Of a stretch of DNA of 64,000 nt, positions 1-12,460 are shown piece after piece. The DNA is from Cordia subcordata (Eukaryota > Streptophyta > Magnoliopsida > Boraginales > Cordiaceae). The stretch's first letter is position 1. Every line of letters starts with the position of its first letter. Below the pieces are notes generated by a model. It worked only from the letters and a program-made list of their open reading frames with translations. It had not been told where the DNA came from and made no database searches. The stretch lies in contig JAPTOF010000015.1 of the NCBI GenBank assembly GCA_028554755.1, positions 13,713,501 through 13,777,500 on the forward strand. The letters run 5' to 3'. A program made the position numbers and the translations under genes.

Positions 1-183
1 CACGAAAATAGATATTGCTTCTCAGAAAACAGCAATGCAACTTTACATCCTCAGTATGTGGCAATGACACTTCATTTCAATCTGTTACGGCATCCCAAAA
101 CAGATATTGGTTCTTTGGATATGGAAATGGAACTTTTATTATGTTCTTACCGTAATATATATTTCATATGCTAGTATAAGGTA

Positions 184-496
184 AGGATAAATTACTCTCG
201 TAGTCATTTATCTTTTAGCAAAATAACGCGCTGGTCTTGAACTTTTAGTCCTTTAGTTTTAACTCTATTGCCGCTGTTAGTCTGTGTTTGAATTTCTGTC
301 CAATTTTAGCCACTATCCTCACATGTTGTCCGCATGCAATGCATTGGATAATGGCAGAAATTTGATGGAAATTCGGAAATGGACTAACTATAGTAATGGA
401 GTTAAAGTTAAAGGACTAAAATATTTATTTAGAAAGATAAAGGATTAGCCCCGTCATTTTGCCAAAAGATAAAGAATTGTGGGAGCAATTTACCCT
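184..496. mobile_element. Short MULE-like MITE with long inverted ends
   Basis: The two ends are inverted copies of each other over about 45 bp: the left begins AGGATAAATTACTCTC and the reverse complement of the right end begins AGGGTAAATTGCTCCC. The flanks carry a near-match (ATAAGGTA on the left, ACAAGGTA on the right), which would suit the 8-9 bp duplication made by Mutator-like transposases. No coding capacity. The family assignment is inference from end length and duplication size. Confidence 0.6.
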
Positions 497-755
497 ACAA
501 GGTACTTATATTGTGTTGTCTGAATCGGTAAATAATACTAACAGTTATATTAAATGTTTCATTGCCTTTTAATTTCCTTGTAACAAGCGCTAATTGTACA
601 TATATATTACACATATATACACATTCTTTGCACATACTTGAAAGATTTTAGAAAGAGAGAAATTTTCTTCTCATGAACTTTTGTTACAAATTACATGCGA
701 GGATATTTATAATACATTTGGCATCTCTAGATAAACGATAAAATGGTAAAATATA

Positions 756-1653
756 GGGTGAATTACTCAACTTCCCCTTGTGGTTTGACTAATATTCACA
801 ACTTTTCCTTGTATTTTACAAATTAGCTACTTGACCCCCTATGGCTTTAATGATAGTGCACACGCCCCCCAAAAGCTAACTGACGTTAGCTTTTTAACGG
901 ATTTTAATAAATGTCATTTTTGCCCTTGTCTAATCCAATAAAAAAATATATTTTACCTTCATTTAATTTTAAAAATAAAAATAAAAAAATAAACTTTAAA
1001 AAAAGTCTTAAAAAGTCCATTTTGCCCCTAACTTATTAAATAAAATATCTATTTTACCTTTATTTTATTTAAAAATAAAAAATAAAAAATTAAATTAGAA
1101 AAAACACAAAAAAAAAGAGAAAACATGAAGGATGGGGGCAGCTGGGGGTGGGGGCGACGGGGTGGGGCCGGGTCCGGGTTGTGGGGTGGGGCGCTTGGCC
1201 TGGGGCACTGGGGTGCGGTGGGGTGGTGGGGGTGGTGGGGGTCGGGGTGACGGGGGTGGGGGCTAGCTCGGGCTAGGGGTGGGGTGGCAGGGTTGGTGGG
1301 GGCTGGTGCGTTGGGGGGTGGCTGGGGTTGGGGTGGGGTGGGGTGGCTGGGGTTGGGGTGGGGTAGGGTGGCAGTGGTGGTGTCTTTTTTTTTTAATTTA
1401 ATTCCTTTTTTTATATTTTTTAAACAAATTAAAGATAGAAAGGTTTATTTATTGCATTTATTATGAAAAAACAAAGCAAAATTGCACAAGCCGCGCGTGC
1501 ATGTCAAAACATGTTATTTTGGACAGAAAAATTAACGGAGGGGGTCTATGCACCCTCATTAAAACTACAGGGGGTGACTTAATTAATTTTGTAACCACAA
1601 GGTATTATTGTGCATATTTGTCAAACCACAAAGGGGAGTTGAGTACTTCACTC
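756..1653. mobile_element. Non-autonomous Mutator-like element, 898 bp
   Basis: Long terminal inverted repeats (left GGGTGAATTACTCAAC, right as reverse complement GAGTGAAGTACTCAAC, with similarity continuing for roughly 100 bp) are bounded by a perfect 9-bp direct repeat TAAAATATA at 747-755 and 1654-1662. Long inverted repeats plus a 9-bp duplication are the hallmark of Mutator-like elements. There is no transposase. The interior is A/T-rich on both sides of a strikingly guanine-rich core (separate entry). Confidence 0.82.
1134..1379 (+). repeat. Guanine-rich degenerate minisatellite
   Basis: About 250 bp of the plus strand consists almost wholly of G-runs of three to six bases separated by short T, C or A spacers, including a duplicated block around 1320-1370 built of GGGGTT and GGGGT units. 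It sits inside the Mutator-like element. An open frame at 1284-1466 is a by-product of the repeat (glycine/tryptophan-rich) and is not treated as a gene. Many overlapping G-quadruplex motifs are possible on the plus strand. Confidence 0.8.
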
Positions 1654-1662
1654 TAAAATATA

Positions 1663-2111
1663 TAAAAGATAACAAAGATAGTAAAACTAAATAAAACAAG
1701 AGTTATTCTCTATCACGCCCCTATAGGTGTGACCGTGTCTTTTATGACAAGTTTTGTAACTTTACCAAACATGCAACAGAAAGTCCTTTCGTCATGACAT
1801 CAACAATTTGGTTAGCAGAAGAAATGCAACATACTCGTAACTGCTTGCTCGCCACTTTGTCGCGTCACAATATACACTACAATTTGTATGTGCTAGATGT
1901 GAACTTGAAATATTGAATTCACGGTAATTAAAATATTTGGTCCCGATATTTCATACCACAATGAAGGCAGTTTTGCCAGGGAATTGATTCAAATTCTCAG
2001 AATTTGGATTTTCAAAACTCAAAATTAGATTCTCAAATTCCAAATAGGATTTCCATCATCTGTTGGCAGAGAATTTGAATATAATCTCTGCCAATGTGTT
2101 ATGTTAATGCC
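1663..2111. other. Intergenic, no recognised feature
   Basis: Spacer between the Mutator-like element and the next inverted-repeat element. I see no gene, RNA or repeat I can name. Confidence 0.5.
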
Positions 2112-2792
2112 GGAACCCTCTTTTTGAAATTTGAAAATATGATCTCAGATTTTAGAAGAGTGTTTTTGCTTATCGACCCCTTGTGTTTAGGCATAAATAC
2201 ACCGTTAATTTTCAAATTTATGAAACTAAAATTGAGGTCTCCTGTGGTCTTCCAAAAGTGGCACATTTGTTCCCTCTGTCACCATTTTGACGGTAAAAGG
2301 GTCCAACACATGTAAAAAATGCGACTAGGCTTCTTTTTTGCCCTTAATTGCGCATATACCATCTATGTTTTTACATACACCTCCTTATGTTTTCACATAC
2401 ACCCCCTGTGTTTTCTTTTTTTTAATTTTTTTTATTTTCATCATATTTCAAAAAAATCAAAATTAAAAATTAAAAAAATTAAATTTAATTAAAAAATAAA
2501 ATAAAAATAATTTTTTTTTAAAAATAAAACAAGAGCTAAATAGACATTTTATTCAGTAAGATAAGGGCAAAATGGACATTTCAAAAAATCCGTTAATGAA
2601 TTAACGAAAAAATTGATAGAGAGGCAAGTGTTCAATTTTTGAAAAAGTACAAGGGGTCTCAATTGTAATTTAATGAATTTAGGGACTAACGGTATAATTA
2701 GACCTAAACACAGGGGATCAATAAACAAAAAACCCGATTTTAGAAATCCCAACTTGGATTTTTCGAATTCTCAAAATCCGAAAAGAGGGTCA
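2112..2792. mobile_element. Decayed long-inverted-repeat element (MULE-like)
   Basis: The sequence at about 2112-2330 reappears inverted at about 2550-2792. Both arms carry a line resembling GACCCCTTGTGTTTAGG followed by a shared stretch of some 150 bp, and translating the arms gives similar peptides from opposite strands. The centre is A/T-rich with three CATACACC-type units. I found no convincing target duplication, so the edges are approximate. Like the two elements upstream, it is probably a non-autonomous Mutator-like derivative. Confidence 0.5.
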
Positions 2793-2811
2793 ACACAGCT
2801 AAGATACGACT

Positions 2812-3082
2812 TAGTGTGTTTGGAATAATCTTATTTTAAGATATTTATCCTATTAAAATTTGGAGATATCTTATAAGATTTAAGATATCTTACCACATGC
2901 ACCATGCATTATATAGTTGTAAAAAATAAGATAGAATGGATTGCTTATTTCTTATAAGATAAAAAGTATGGCTTTTTAAAAAAATTTTAAACGATGCATG
3001 ATAAGATATCTTAAATGTTATAAGATTTTCTCACATTTCAATAGGACAAGTATTTTAAAATAAGATTACAACAAACAAAGCA
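2812..3082. mobile_element. Palindromic MITE
   Basis: A near-perfect fold-back of about 270 bp. The left arm contains AATCTTATTTTAAGATA and the right arm the inverted equivalent, each followed by matching segments with AAGATATCTTA. No coding capacity, and no clear target duplication, so the superfamily is not assigned. Confidence 0.6.
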
Positions 3083-3471
3083 TTTTTGAGTTAATTAAAA
3101 ATTACTAAATACTTTTTTTCTTTTGAATTTCCTATTCGGTTACTTTTGATTAGGAGACAATGTCGAAGTCTATTGGCGGAGCATAAGTTACACACAGGAG
3201 GTCCCTGTGCACCCCTTGGCCCTTTCTGAAAAAATGAAAATATTATTATCTCAATAATTGTGTGACGAGGGTGCACTCCTCCCCAATGATTATGATAAGG
3301 GCAGTATTTTTAATAATTTTTAATCTGAAAAATAAAAAATAAATTTAGGACAAAAAAATATATGTTATTGGTTGTGTCATGAAAAGCAAGAAAAAAATAT
3401 ATATAATAGATAGAAAAAGAAGAGAGAAAGGAGACAAAAATAAAAGATAGTAGCTGCTATAAATAAATAAG
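3083..3471. other. Intergenic, no recognised feature
   Basis: A/T-rich spacer before the solo LTR. Short open frames here have no protein-like features. Confidence 0.5.
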
Positions 3472-3958
3472 TGTTGGGTTCAAATTAGGAAAGAGTTTTA
3501 ATAAGAGTTAAAACTCTAGTTATGGTAAGAGTCTTAATTATGGTAGGATTGATAGATTAGGAAATCCTTTGCCTTAGAGGACAAGGAAATTTCCTCTATA
3601 AATAGGACTCTTGTATTAGTTGTATAAGGTGTGCCTTAAGCCCACACCCCATTGGGGGAGGGGGTGTGGGTGAGAGAGAGAACTTGAGAGCATCGAGAGT
3701 GTCTTATATTCGTTCTAGTCCTATTGAGGATAGAACCATTGTAAGAATTCTGTGGGGGAGAGTTTAGACTTTTCTTTCCGTACAAAAAGTCATCACCTGA
3801 GTTGTAACCATTATTATTGAATAGTGTAATTTATCCCAGAGGGGATCGTGGACGTAGACAGAGGGTCGAATCACGTTTAATAGTGCATATTCTTTTCTCG
3901 TTACTCGTGCTTTAATTCCGCTGCGTGAGTGTGTGTTATGCGTCTTAATTTCCTAATA
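3472..3958 (+). repeat. Solo LTR, same family as LTRs at 26.7 and 34.3 kb
   Basis: Begins TGTTGGG and ends CCTAATA (a decayed CCTAACA). The middle part, reading GAGAGCAT, then TATTCGTTCTAGTCCTATTG and ATAGAACCATTGTAAGAA, matches the reverse strand of the paired LTRs at 26657-27134 and 34298-34787. TATA-like CTATAAATAGGA lies at about 3595-3607, placing the promoter in plus orientation. No internal region follows, and a clear 5-bp duplication is no longer visible, so this is a solo LTR left by recombination. Confidence 0.7.
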
Positions 3959-5608
3959 ATGATTAATTGGTCACTTACATAATGAATCCATAGTAAATTG
4001 AATATTGACAATCTTAAAATATACAATCATATCAGAAGACCATTTTTATAAAACGTAGTTGTATTTACAATAGCTATATTTATTTACCTATGTTTTTTAA
4101 TATGTGCCAAAATTTCATTACTGTATTAATTATTCTATATTTTTGTAATTAATTCTTTAACTTATATAAAAAATTATACATAAATGTGTCCCGATCGAGT
4201 CTGAGTATCAGGTCCTGACTCTGCTACTCCACAGCGACGATTGTGAGATTAAGCATGGGCAGGTTTACATGACCCACAGCAGTAAATCAACAGTTTGTAA
4301 GCTAACCTTCCTAAGAAATAAGAGAGGCACATGGCATCAAGTGTGACAGCGAAGGCAATATGTAACCCTGCGCATGCCTGAGACATTGCTTCGCTTTGAA
4401 TACAAAATACATACGGTTATCTTTCCTTCTTTCTTGTTTAAGTATTCTCCCAAAGTCAATGTTCAACATCGCCACAATTGTAATACAATTCAAGGGATTT
4501 TATTATATATTATATGTTACTTCTTATACATGAAACTTGCATGCAGATTATTTGTGCATATTTAGCAAAGGCGTATTTTGTGAGACATGCAAATGCATGG
4601 GATGTATAGATCTATCTAGTACAACAGTTACAAGAGACGTAGCGATAGGTGCAAGGCTTTACTCATGTAATCATACAAGGCTGTCCCACCATCTCTCTAG
4701 TGTCTCTTAAGCATATGGTTGTCGACAAGCCAAGGCGTCTCTCTCTGTGTCTCTGTCTCTATGTGTCTGTGTGTGTGATGCTTCTGGTTTATCTACAACT
4801 CGCCAGCTTTTACCTACTTACTGGTCTGTTAAGACTTGAAGCTTAAATTTAATGCTACTTAATTGGAATCATTATGCCTAACTAATCAACATTGTGTTTG
4901 AATCGTTAAGAAACCACTATTCTGGGCGAAACATTCTAGAACAAATTTGGGTTTAATTGCTCCATAGGTGCCTAATGTTGTCATTCGACTTTAATAATCT
5001 TTATTTTCTTAAAATGTTTGTATTAGTTATTAATGTTTCATAAAGTTATTCAAATTAATCTTTATTGTTTAAAAAACATTCATGTTAGTTAGTATAGAGG
5101 GTGGAATTTACAGTTAAGATCTAGACTCTCTTTTAAGATGAACCCTGAAACCCTTTAATGTGTTACAATATTATTCAAATTAAACTTCATCTATAAGACA
5201 ATGACTACTACAGCATAAGTTTTAATTTTAACAAGTTTATTAAATATCAAGAACTTGTATGAATTTTTTGAAGTATTGATACATTAAGAATTAATTTGAA
5301 TATTTTAGCACAATAAAAACTATTTTGGAGAAATGTAATAACATCAGAGACTTTTGTGTAATTAATCCAAAAATTTTATGTCCTCTCTGCTGAAAATTGA
5401 AAAATGACTACTTAGAAAAAGGTGTTTATTAAGTTATTACTTTATTTAAAAGTTTAATCTTGTATAAAGGATATTGGCATATTGTCAATTCGTAAGGACC
5501 TTTTTCATTAAAAAAAAAGTACATTGTTTTTCTATTCAACTTTTTTTCTTTACATATTAGAATTTTTTTTTTTGGCTCTTTCCTTCAGAGTATCTCTATG
5601 GTTTAAAT
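3959..5608. other. Intergenic, no recognised feature
   Basis: Contains CT/GT-rich simple sequence at about 4738-4778 and many short open frames, none protein-like. I see no gene. Confidence 0.5.
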
Positions 5609-6104
5609 TAGGGATGGCAATAGAGGCAGGTAGGGGTGCCCCTACTCCGTACTAGTTAATAAAACTCATGTCCCTACCCTTACCATATATATGATACTAG
5701 AGTAAACTCCTATTACCTTCCCCACCTGTATTGGATGAAAAAAACTCTGCCCCGCTCTTATAGAGTACTGGACAACAAAGTTAATAACATTATTTTTTTA
5801 AAATAAATAACATATTGAAAATAAGTTAACTTTTGCCATTAAATTAAAGAGATATCTAATGATATAAATTTTATATTAAAATATATTAATATTAATTATA
5901 TACAAAATAATATAATATTTATATAAAAATATATAAGAACATATTAAAAAAATAAATATACTTATATAGCGGGATGGATAAACCTCTACTCTGTCCTATC
6001 CTTGCACTAGGATAAGGAATGAAAACCCCACCCCGCCCCGCCCTTCCCTTATCCCTACGGTACTCCTAAAAATGGAGTAGAGTGGGATACCATTGCCATC
6101 TCTA
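5609..6104. mobile_element. hAT-like MITE with GGGATGGCAA ends
   Basis: Ends are inverted: left TAGGGATGGCAAT, right (reverse complement) TAGAGATGGCAAT, continuing into matching CCCCTACTCC-type segments and GCCCCGC-rich stretches. Flanks GTTTAAAT (5601-5608) and GCTTGAAT (6105-6112) match at 6 of 8 positions, as expected for an old 8-bp hAT duplication. No transposase. The centre is A/T-rich. Confidence 0.7.
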
Positions 6105-8043
6105 GCTTGAATCTAGAAATATAATGCACTTGAGGAAAATCAACACATATAATGATATCTTATCTTTGATTCTTGTTGAGAATTGTTTATAATCTAAAGT
6201 CATAAGATCATTTTTCATCTTCTCTTCCTTGAATAGTATCAAACATTAATTACCCGTGGTTCATGTATTTTGGTATGGTGGATTGACTAAGGATAAAGGA
6301 CAATAAACTTGCTTGGTTTTCAAGTAACGGGTTCTGCAAAGATTAACACAGAGTTCTCTATTTATTCAATTTTAGATACATAAAAAAAAAAAAACCCGTA
6401 AAGCTAATATGAATTAAGCCTCGGTTTGAAACATGCATCAGAGAAAAGTTCTGCACACAATATAGAAAAATGCCATACATCACTTCTTTGTCATCATTTA
6501 TTTATCGCTAATTAATGTGTATATATGTTAGCATGCAAAAAAGTTGACGATAATTAAGTTCATTATTTTGGTATGCCAACTATGGCATAGGTGCAAATAA
6601 GTGTAGCGAATTATATAATAGAGCCCCCCATATGAGAATGCAAATTACAATGTGCTCCCCTATCAATATGCTCCTCCAAATTAAATAATCTCTCTCCCTC
6701 GTCTGTCTTCTTCCAAATTAAATACTCTCTCTCCCTCGTCTTTCTTCCCTCTCTCTTTCTCTTTTTGGCCATTACTTCCCGTTTGATAAACAGGAATGAC
6801 TTGAAAAAGAATGATCTTTTTAATTTTTAATTTTTGAACGTTAGAAAACTCGTTTCTTACCTCAACCTAAGGAATAGCTTTTCCAACTTCAAGTTTCAAA
6901 GATAAAAATTATAGTAGATGTCATAAAAAATAATTTATCCTCCATTTATCTTCTAAAAAATTTTATAAAAGATTAAAAAAATTTAAAAATTAATAAATTT
7001 AAAAAATTGAAAATTAAAAATTCAAAAAAATTAAAAATAAAAGATTAAACAATTAAAAATAAAAAAAAACATTTTACACTTGCATTTTTTACTCTTTTCT
7101 AACTATAAGACACGTATCTTCTTATTAGCAAGTTAATATCTTTCATCTCATTTATGACAAAACAGTAAGCATATCAAAATATAGTGTTAAAACTAAAAAC
7201 AATAAACTAAGTAGCGCTATGTATTATTATTGATCAAAAGACTGGCAATATTTTTGCATTTATGTTGATATTGTAAAAACTATTGATCAAGTTTCTTTTA
7301 AATATTTAACTTTTTCTCTTTTTAAATTACTTAGCGATATATAAATATTGTTTCACTTGACAATGGCTTTTTACATTTCAAAAGATTTATAAATTTATGA
7401 TATAATACTAGATATCCCCTTTTTAAAATTGTAAAAGAAAAATTCAATTGTCATATACAAATTTAAACTTATGTCAAATTAAACAATAAGGTTATTTTGA
7501 TCAATTGAATTGATTTTTATTCTATTCTAACTTATGAAAATTATTTTTCCAAACATATGAAATGAAATAGACATTTCATTCTGATTTTTATTATATCTAT
7601 GACCAAACACAAAAAGAATAAATATTCTATGGGCATTCTGTCTTGAAGGCTAATATTTCTTTCTAAGCCATTCGTCATATGCACCAATTGGACCCTAATT
7701 TTCGTGCAACTTAAATAATTTGCTCGTTCTTGCAAAGGAAATACACACACGCACACACTAAATCCTTTGAGGCTAGAACTTGACACATCAGCTTAAAAAA
7801 TTATATTAATTTTATCAAATATTATTTTGGATAAACTCATAAATGGGTGCCAAGATTGGAACATGAAAAGGTAAGATATCAGATGTACATGCTAACATTG
7901 GTTAAGAAGTAGAATACTTTTGATTATACATTCACTTCAAGGCACATACCACATATATGGCATAGTTAATGAATATGATCAATATATCAAACCCCTAATA
8001 GTTAAGTGATATGTCTTTTATCTTTAGTAAGGATGGTCCAAAA
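6105..8043. other. Intergenic, A/T-rich
   Basis: No gene seen. A short duplicated pyrimidine-rich unit (CTCTCTCCCTCGTC plus flanks) occurs twice at about 6683-6750, and an A-rich low-complexity tract lies at about 6955-7070. Confidence 0.5.
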
Positions 8044-8737
8044 ATCAATTCCTGTTAAATGCATGTAATTGGCCTTTAATTTCCCTTAAATGCTTAAAGT
8101 GAGGAAAAAAATACGATCAATATAATTGCAAAATTTAAAAACTATAAGAGGACAAATACTTCTGCTCACATTAAATTTTTAGTGAATTTTGATGATGGTC
8201 TGGGGGGTAGAACTTCTAGCCCTACCAGTAATGATCAACAACAAAAAGTGGCTGATAAACATTCTGAAATATAATATCCATGGGCCCTAATCTCTCTTTC
8301 CTTTAAAAGTTCTTTTCTCTCTTTTTTAGTGGTAACTTCCTTGATTAATCTTTTCCATAAATTGAACTTTTGACTAGGAAAAAGAGATCAATTCCTGTTA
8401 ATTGAATATAATCAATCTTTAGTCTCCATTGAAATGAAATATATATATATATATATATATATATAATCAATATAATTGCGAAAATTAAAAACTATAAGAG
8501 GACAAATACTTTTGCTCACATTAAATTTTTAGTGAACTTGACGTGTGATGGTCTGGGGGGTAGAACTTCTAGCCCTACCAGTACTGATCAACAACAAAAA
8601 GTGGCTGATAAACATTCTGAAGTATAATATCCATGGGCCCTAATCTCTCTTTCCTTCAAAAGTTCTATTCGCTCTTTTTTAGTGGTAACTTCCTTGATTA
8701 ATCTTTTCCATAAATTGAATTTTTGACTGGGAAAAAG
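8044..8737. repeat. Tandem duplication, two units of about 343 bp
   Basis: The unit starting ATCAATTCCTGTTAA at 8044 begins again at 8387 and the two copies run in register to about 8737. Shared blocks include GGTCTGGGGGGTAGAACTTC and TGGGCCCTAATCTCTCTTTCC. The second copy has an (AT)n tract inserted near its start (about 8437-8463) and a few substitutions. No coding potential. It lies about 2 kb upstream of the possible leader exon of the GUX gene. Confidence 0.85.
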
Positions 8738-10439
8738 AGAGAGGCGAAAATTACAAAATGAAAGAGGGCAACTAATTTGTAGGATCAACTAATTATTCTT
8801 GGCGAACCAATAATTAGGTAAAATTGTGGGGTTAAGATAGGGGCAATCCAGAAGAAAAATTTATGATGAACAAGTTGACCTTCCAAAAGAACTTGTCACA
8901 AAAAATGGGCAAAGCAAGATTTGATCAGACCTCCTAAATCCTAATTAGAAGATATCACTTCGTAATCACCAATCTACATCTTTATACATCACCAACCAAA
9001 ATATGTTATTTTCATTAACCTAATCCAACTACTATCTAGCTAGAAACATCAGAAGAATCCTATCTTGATCTCCAATTGAATTCGAAGATATCCTTCATAA
9101 AGAAAAAGGCATTTAAAACGTATAATTTGCTCACACATTTGCTTTTCCTTGTGCATATATAATGCCAAAAGTAAACATGCTCTCTTCTTTCACAAGGTCC
9201 GAACAAAGTCAGAAAGGAGCAAAATAATTTTAGAAGTTAGAGGGGGATATTTTGCCTATTTTAGAAACATAAAGAAATAATGTACTCAAATGAAAATTAC
9301 CGGAGGTGTAGTTCTATGTACCCCAAAAATAGTAAAGAATTATTGGTTCTAAAATTGGAAATTGATCAACAACGGAAATATTTTTATAAAGTATTACCTA
9401 ATGACTTTAAGTATTTATTGGAACTATCGCTACTCCATGAGTTTCGTAGTCTTGAGATCTAATGCGATTTTTCTCAAAGTGAGTGTAATTTTTGACACTA
9501 AAACAAGAAAATAAGAGAAACTTATATATATTAACTCAAATATTTTTTGGCTTGCCACATGCTACGATTAAGCTGAGTGACCAGTTTGACGACCAATTGA
9601 CGTAACTTAATTAATGACACCAAATTATTGTCCTTAATTAATGATATCAAAATTATTGTCGTAGCTTACTTAATCTACTAGACATAATTCTCCTTCAGTT
9701 GACCAGATCTCTAATACTTGAGTAGTTGCAACATTTTCATACCCAAAACAAAGAAATTGAATCCATAGACACATGAAAAGATATGTATAAACATAGAAGT
9801 GTTTTAATATTTCCGTAAGTGTAATAAAATGTCAAAAAAAGATTATATATATCAGAGATAATGTTGTTGACGTATTTAGAATATTGGGTCTATACTCTGG
9901 AAGAAATCTAATGTATATTGGTACGTACCAAACCCACCATATTTGGTTATACTGGAAAATATAAACATTTTAAAAGAGGAGGATTCAAATAGACGTTACG
10001 GTGTCTACACTCTACGACTATATCCACTCTCTCTCTTTCTCTTTCTCATGCTGTACATTTTATTAGTTGCTGCTCATCTCTCCATTTTTATTCACCCCAT
10101 CACACAAACACACGACGCATGCTAGCTTAACCATTTCATTTCTCTAGAGGAAAATCAGGTCACCCCTCTTTCTCTGTGTGTGTGTGTGTGTGCAGGTAGC
10201 ATTAGTTGTGATGTATATATTAGTGTGTTCCCATTTAATTTACAAATGCAAATGGTAATCTTTCAACTTCCCTATCTAGCTTAGGCTGCTTTTATGCTGT
10301 ACTTTTCATCATTTTTTTCAATGTGTCTGTCTCGAAAACTTCGGATAATATCCATGAATATGTCATATATATATATATAGGTTAAGCTGTGATATTGTGA
10401 TTTCAGCTGTGACCCTTTACTCCTTCATTGTAGTTATAA
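8738..10439. other. Intergenic, upstream of the GUX gene
   Basis: No gene recognised. The open frames at 9280-9462 and 9943-10125 have no family-like features. A (GT)n run is present at about 10176-10193. Confidence 0.45.
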
Positions 10440-10520
10440 ATTATTTATTTATTTATTTATTTTTCCCTCACTGCAGTCAAAGTGAGATAAGAATTGTTAT
10501 TGGTGGCTTCTTGAACACCC

Positions 10521-10543
10521 ATGGAGGCTAGACAACGAGCAAT
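10521..10543 (+). other. Possible 5' leader exon with donor site
   Basis: ATGGAGGCTAGACAACGAGC and three more bases are followed by a strong donor, GTGAGT. An acceptor preceded by a pyrimidine-rich tract ends at 12448 (TTTCCTAATTAG), 12 bp before the chosen GUX start. Splicing 10543 to 12449 would create a short upstream frame that ends overlapping the main ATG. This is inference from splice-site appearance only; the exon's true 5' end is unknown. Confidence 0.25.
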
Positions 10544-11106
10544 GTGAGTACTCTCTTCTTCAGTTTGTTCCTTTCTGATTCCTGACTGAATGTCTTGTAT
10601 CACTAGAATTCTTAACTTTTATCTTTCTTGCTACGGGAGTGAGGCCGCTGCCAACTCTACTTATTGCATAGTCATTTATAATCCTACAACAAAAACATTT
10701 TTGAGTTGTAAATTGCGCGTTTTAGTTGTTTCTAAGAAAGACCCGTTTTAGGAGAAGGCACTTGTTGCTTTTCAATTTGATAGGCCTCTATATGGTTGAA
10801 ACTCCAGGCCTCCTGCCGATCTGACAGTTCGAATGATCCCCATATACATGTGGTGTCTACTCTTTTTGATTGCAATGTCTAGTCAGACCAGACTGAAGCT
10901 ATTTCACATTTTTCAGTGACATCTCTTAATTCGAAAGCAAGGTCATCGAAGAAAAAGACAAAAGAAAAAAGAAGGAAACCGAAAGGTGGGATGTGAAACA
11001 CTCCTGGGGGGGTGTTAAAGTTTGCTTCTAATTTGTCCAACTGCTTTCGGATATTATAATAGAAAAAGGAAAAGAGAATGGATGATGTATATATTTGTGA
11101 CGTACA

Positions 11107-11165
<59 letters not shown>

Positions 11166-12448
11166 ATTTCTTTAGGTTTGAAAGCAATAGTTGCGTTACT
11201 CCTTGAGTAAGAGATGAAGAATGTGGTCCAATTGAGAAGGTGATCATCATGCAAGACAGGTCACATTGAAGGATAACAGTACGTGCGACATTAGAAGAAG
11301 TTGGTGTGGGGAAGTTAAGCTTACTTGTTTGGAGTCTCCCATGGTTCTGGTGGAATGTGCTTTTCAATCATCACGACACATCTTTGCCAATCTCACCTCT
11401 GAAATACGATTTTCGATCTTAAAATGTGTACATATTGCCTTGGAAGCACAAAAGTAGGCGTAGCTAATTTCTATTTATTAAGATTCAAGGTGAGTTTCTG
11501 GACCATGCGCCTATAGTGTGAGTTTTGCATATATAGAGACAGAGAAGTGTTAGTACAATAGTAAATTGTCATTATTATATAGATATATAGATGCCAAGAG
11601 TTTATAATTACCAATTAGTTAATGATTTAATAGTATATCTCTTATCTGAGAATGGTCTTAACTAATCAATTTCGGTTAATTATATGTAATGTGTACTTGT
11701 CCATTGGCCTCCCTTAAAAAGAGAAGAGTTTATATTTAATTAAAAACAACCTTTTACAAAAATATGTAAGATAAAATTGCATATGAATAGAAACCAAATC
11801 ATGTCTGGATTTTACTTAAATACTCAGGCCGTGCTCGGCATAATTAGTTGTTGGATATTTGATATTTATTGAGTAAACCATAGCTCATTAAGTAGTTGAT
11901 AATTGCTATATTTTAATTGTTAGTCGGTAGCTATTTAACTAGCTTGATTAAACAACATGTGTTTAATGAAATTAGCCATTGAATTGAGTGCTTGATACAA
12001 AATGACGTAATAGTACAGTAGTATCACGTTATTGTTGTTCAGGATAATTATAATTTTTATTAGTATATATTATTGAATTAAAATAATTGATTTTATAATT
12101 AAACATATATATTTCTTATAATAATATTTATTATTAAAAATGTCTTTCATAAAAATTAGTTATTGAATTAAGTGATGAATGTAAAATAAAGTAAAATTAT
12201 ATTAAATATCACAACATTATTGTCATGATAATTATAATTATTATTACTGATATAAAATAATTTACTTTATAATTAAATACATTTTTTATAATAATAATTT
12301 ATTATTAAAACATAGTAAAATGAATTTTTTTGATAAAATTATAAAAATATTTTTCAACAATCGAGAGATCACAATGACTACAAGAAAAACATAAATATAC
12401 TTCACCATGCTAGAATTCATTCTCTGTTTCTTCATGTTTCCTAATTAG
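10544..12448. other. Possible leader intron or promoter region of the GUX gene
   Basis: Non-coding as far as I can see. It contains (TTTA)n-like sequence just upstream (about 10441-10462), an (ATCT)n/(AT)n microsatellite at about 11107-11162, and A/T-rich sequence at 11850-12330. Whether it is promoter or an intron in the 5' leader cannot be decided from sequence alone. Confidence 0.35.
11107..11162. repeat. (ATCT)n-(AT)n microsatellite
   Basis: Consecutive ATCT units run directly into consecutive AT units. Likely length-variable. Confidence 0.9.
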
Positions 12449-12460
12449 ATTTATCTTATT

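Noticed and set aside
1284..1466. Glycine- and tryptophan-rich open frame
   Set aside because: It is a translation of the G-rich repeat and then a T-rich tract; no gene features.
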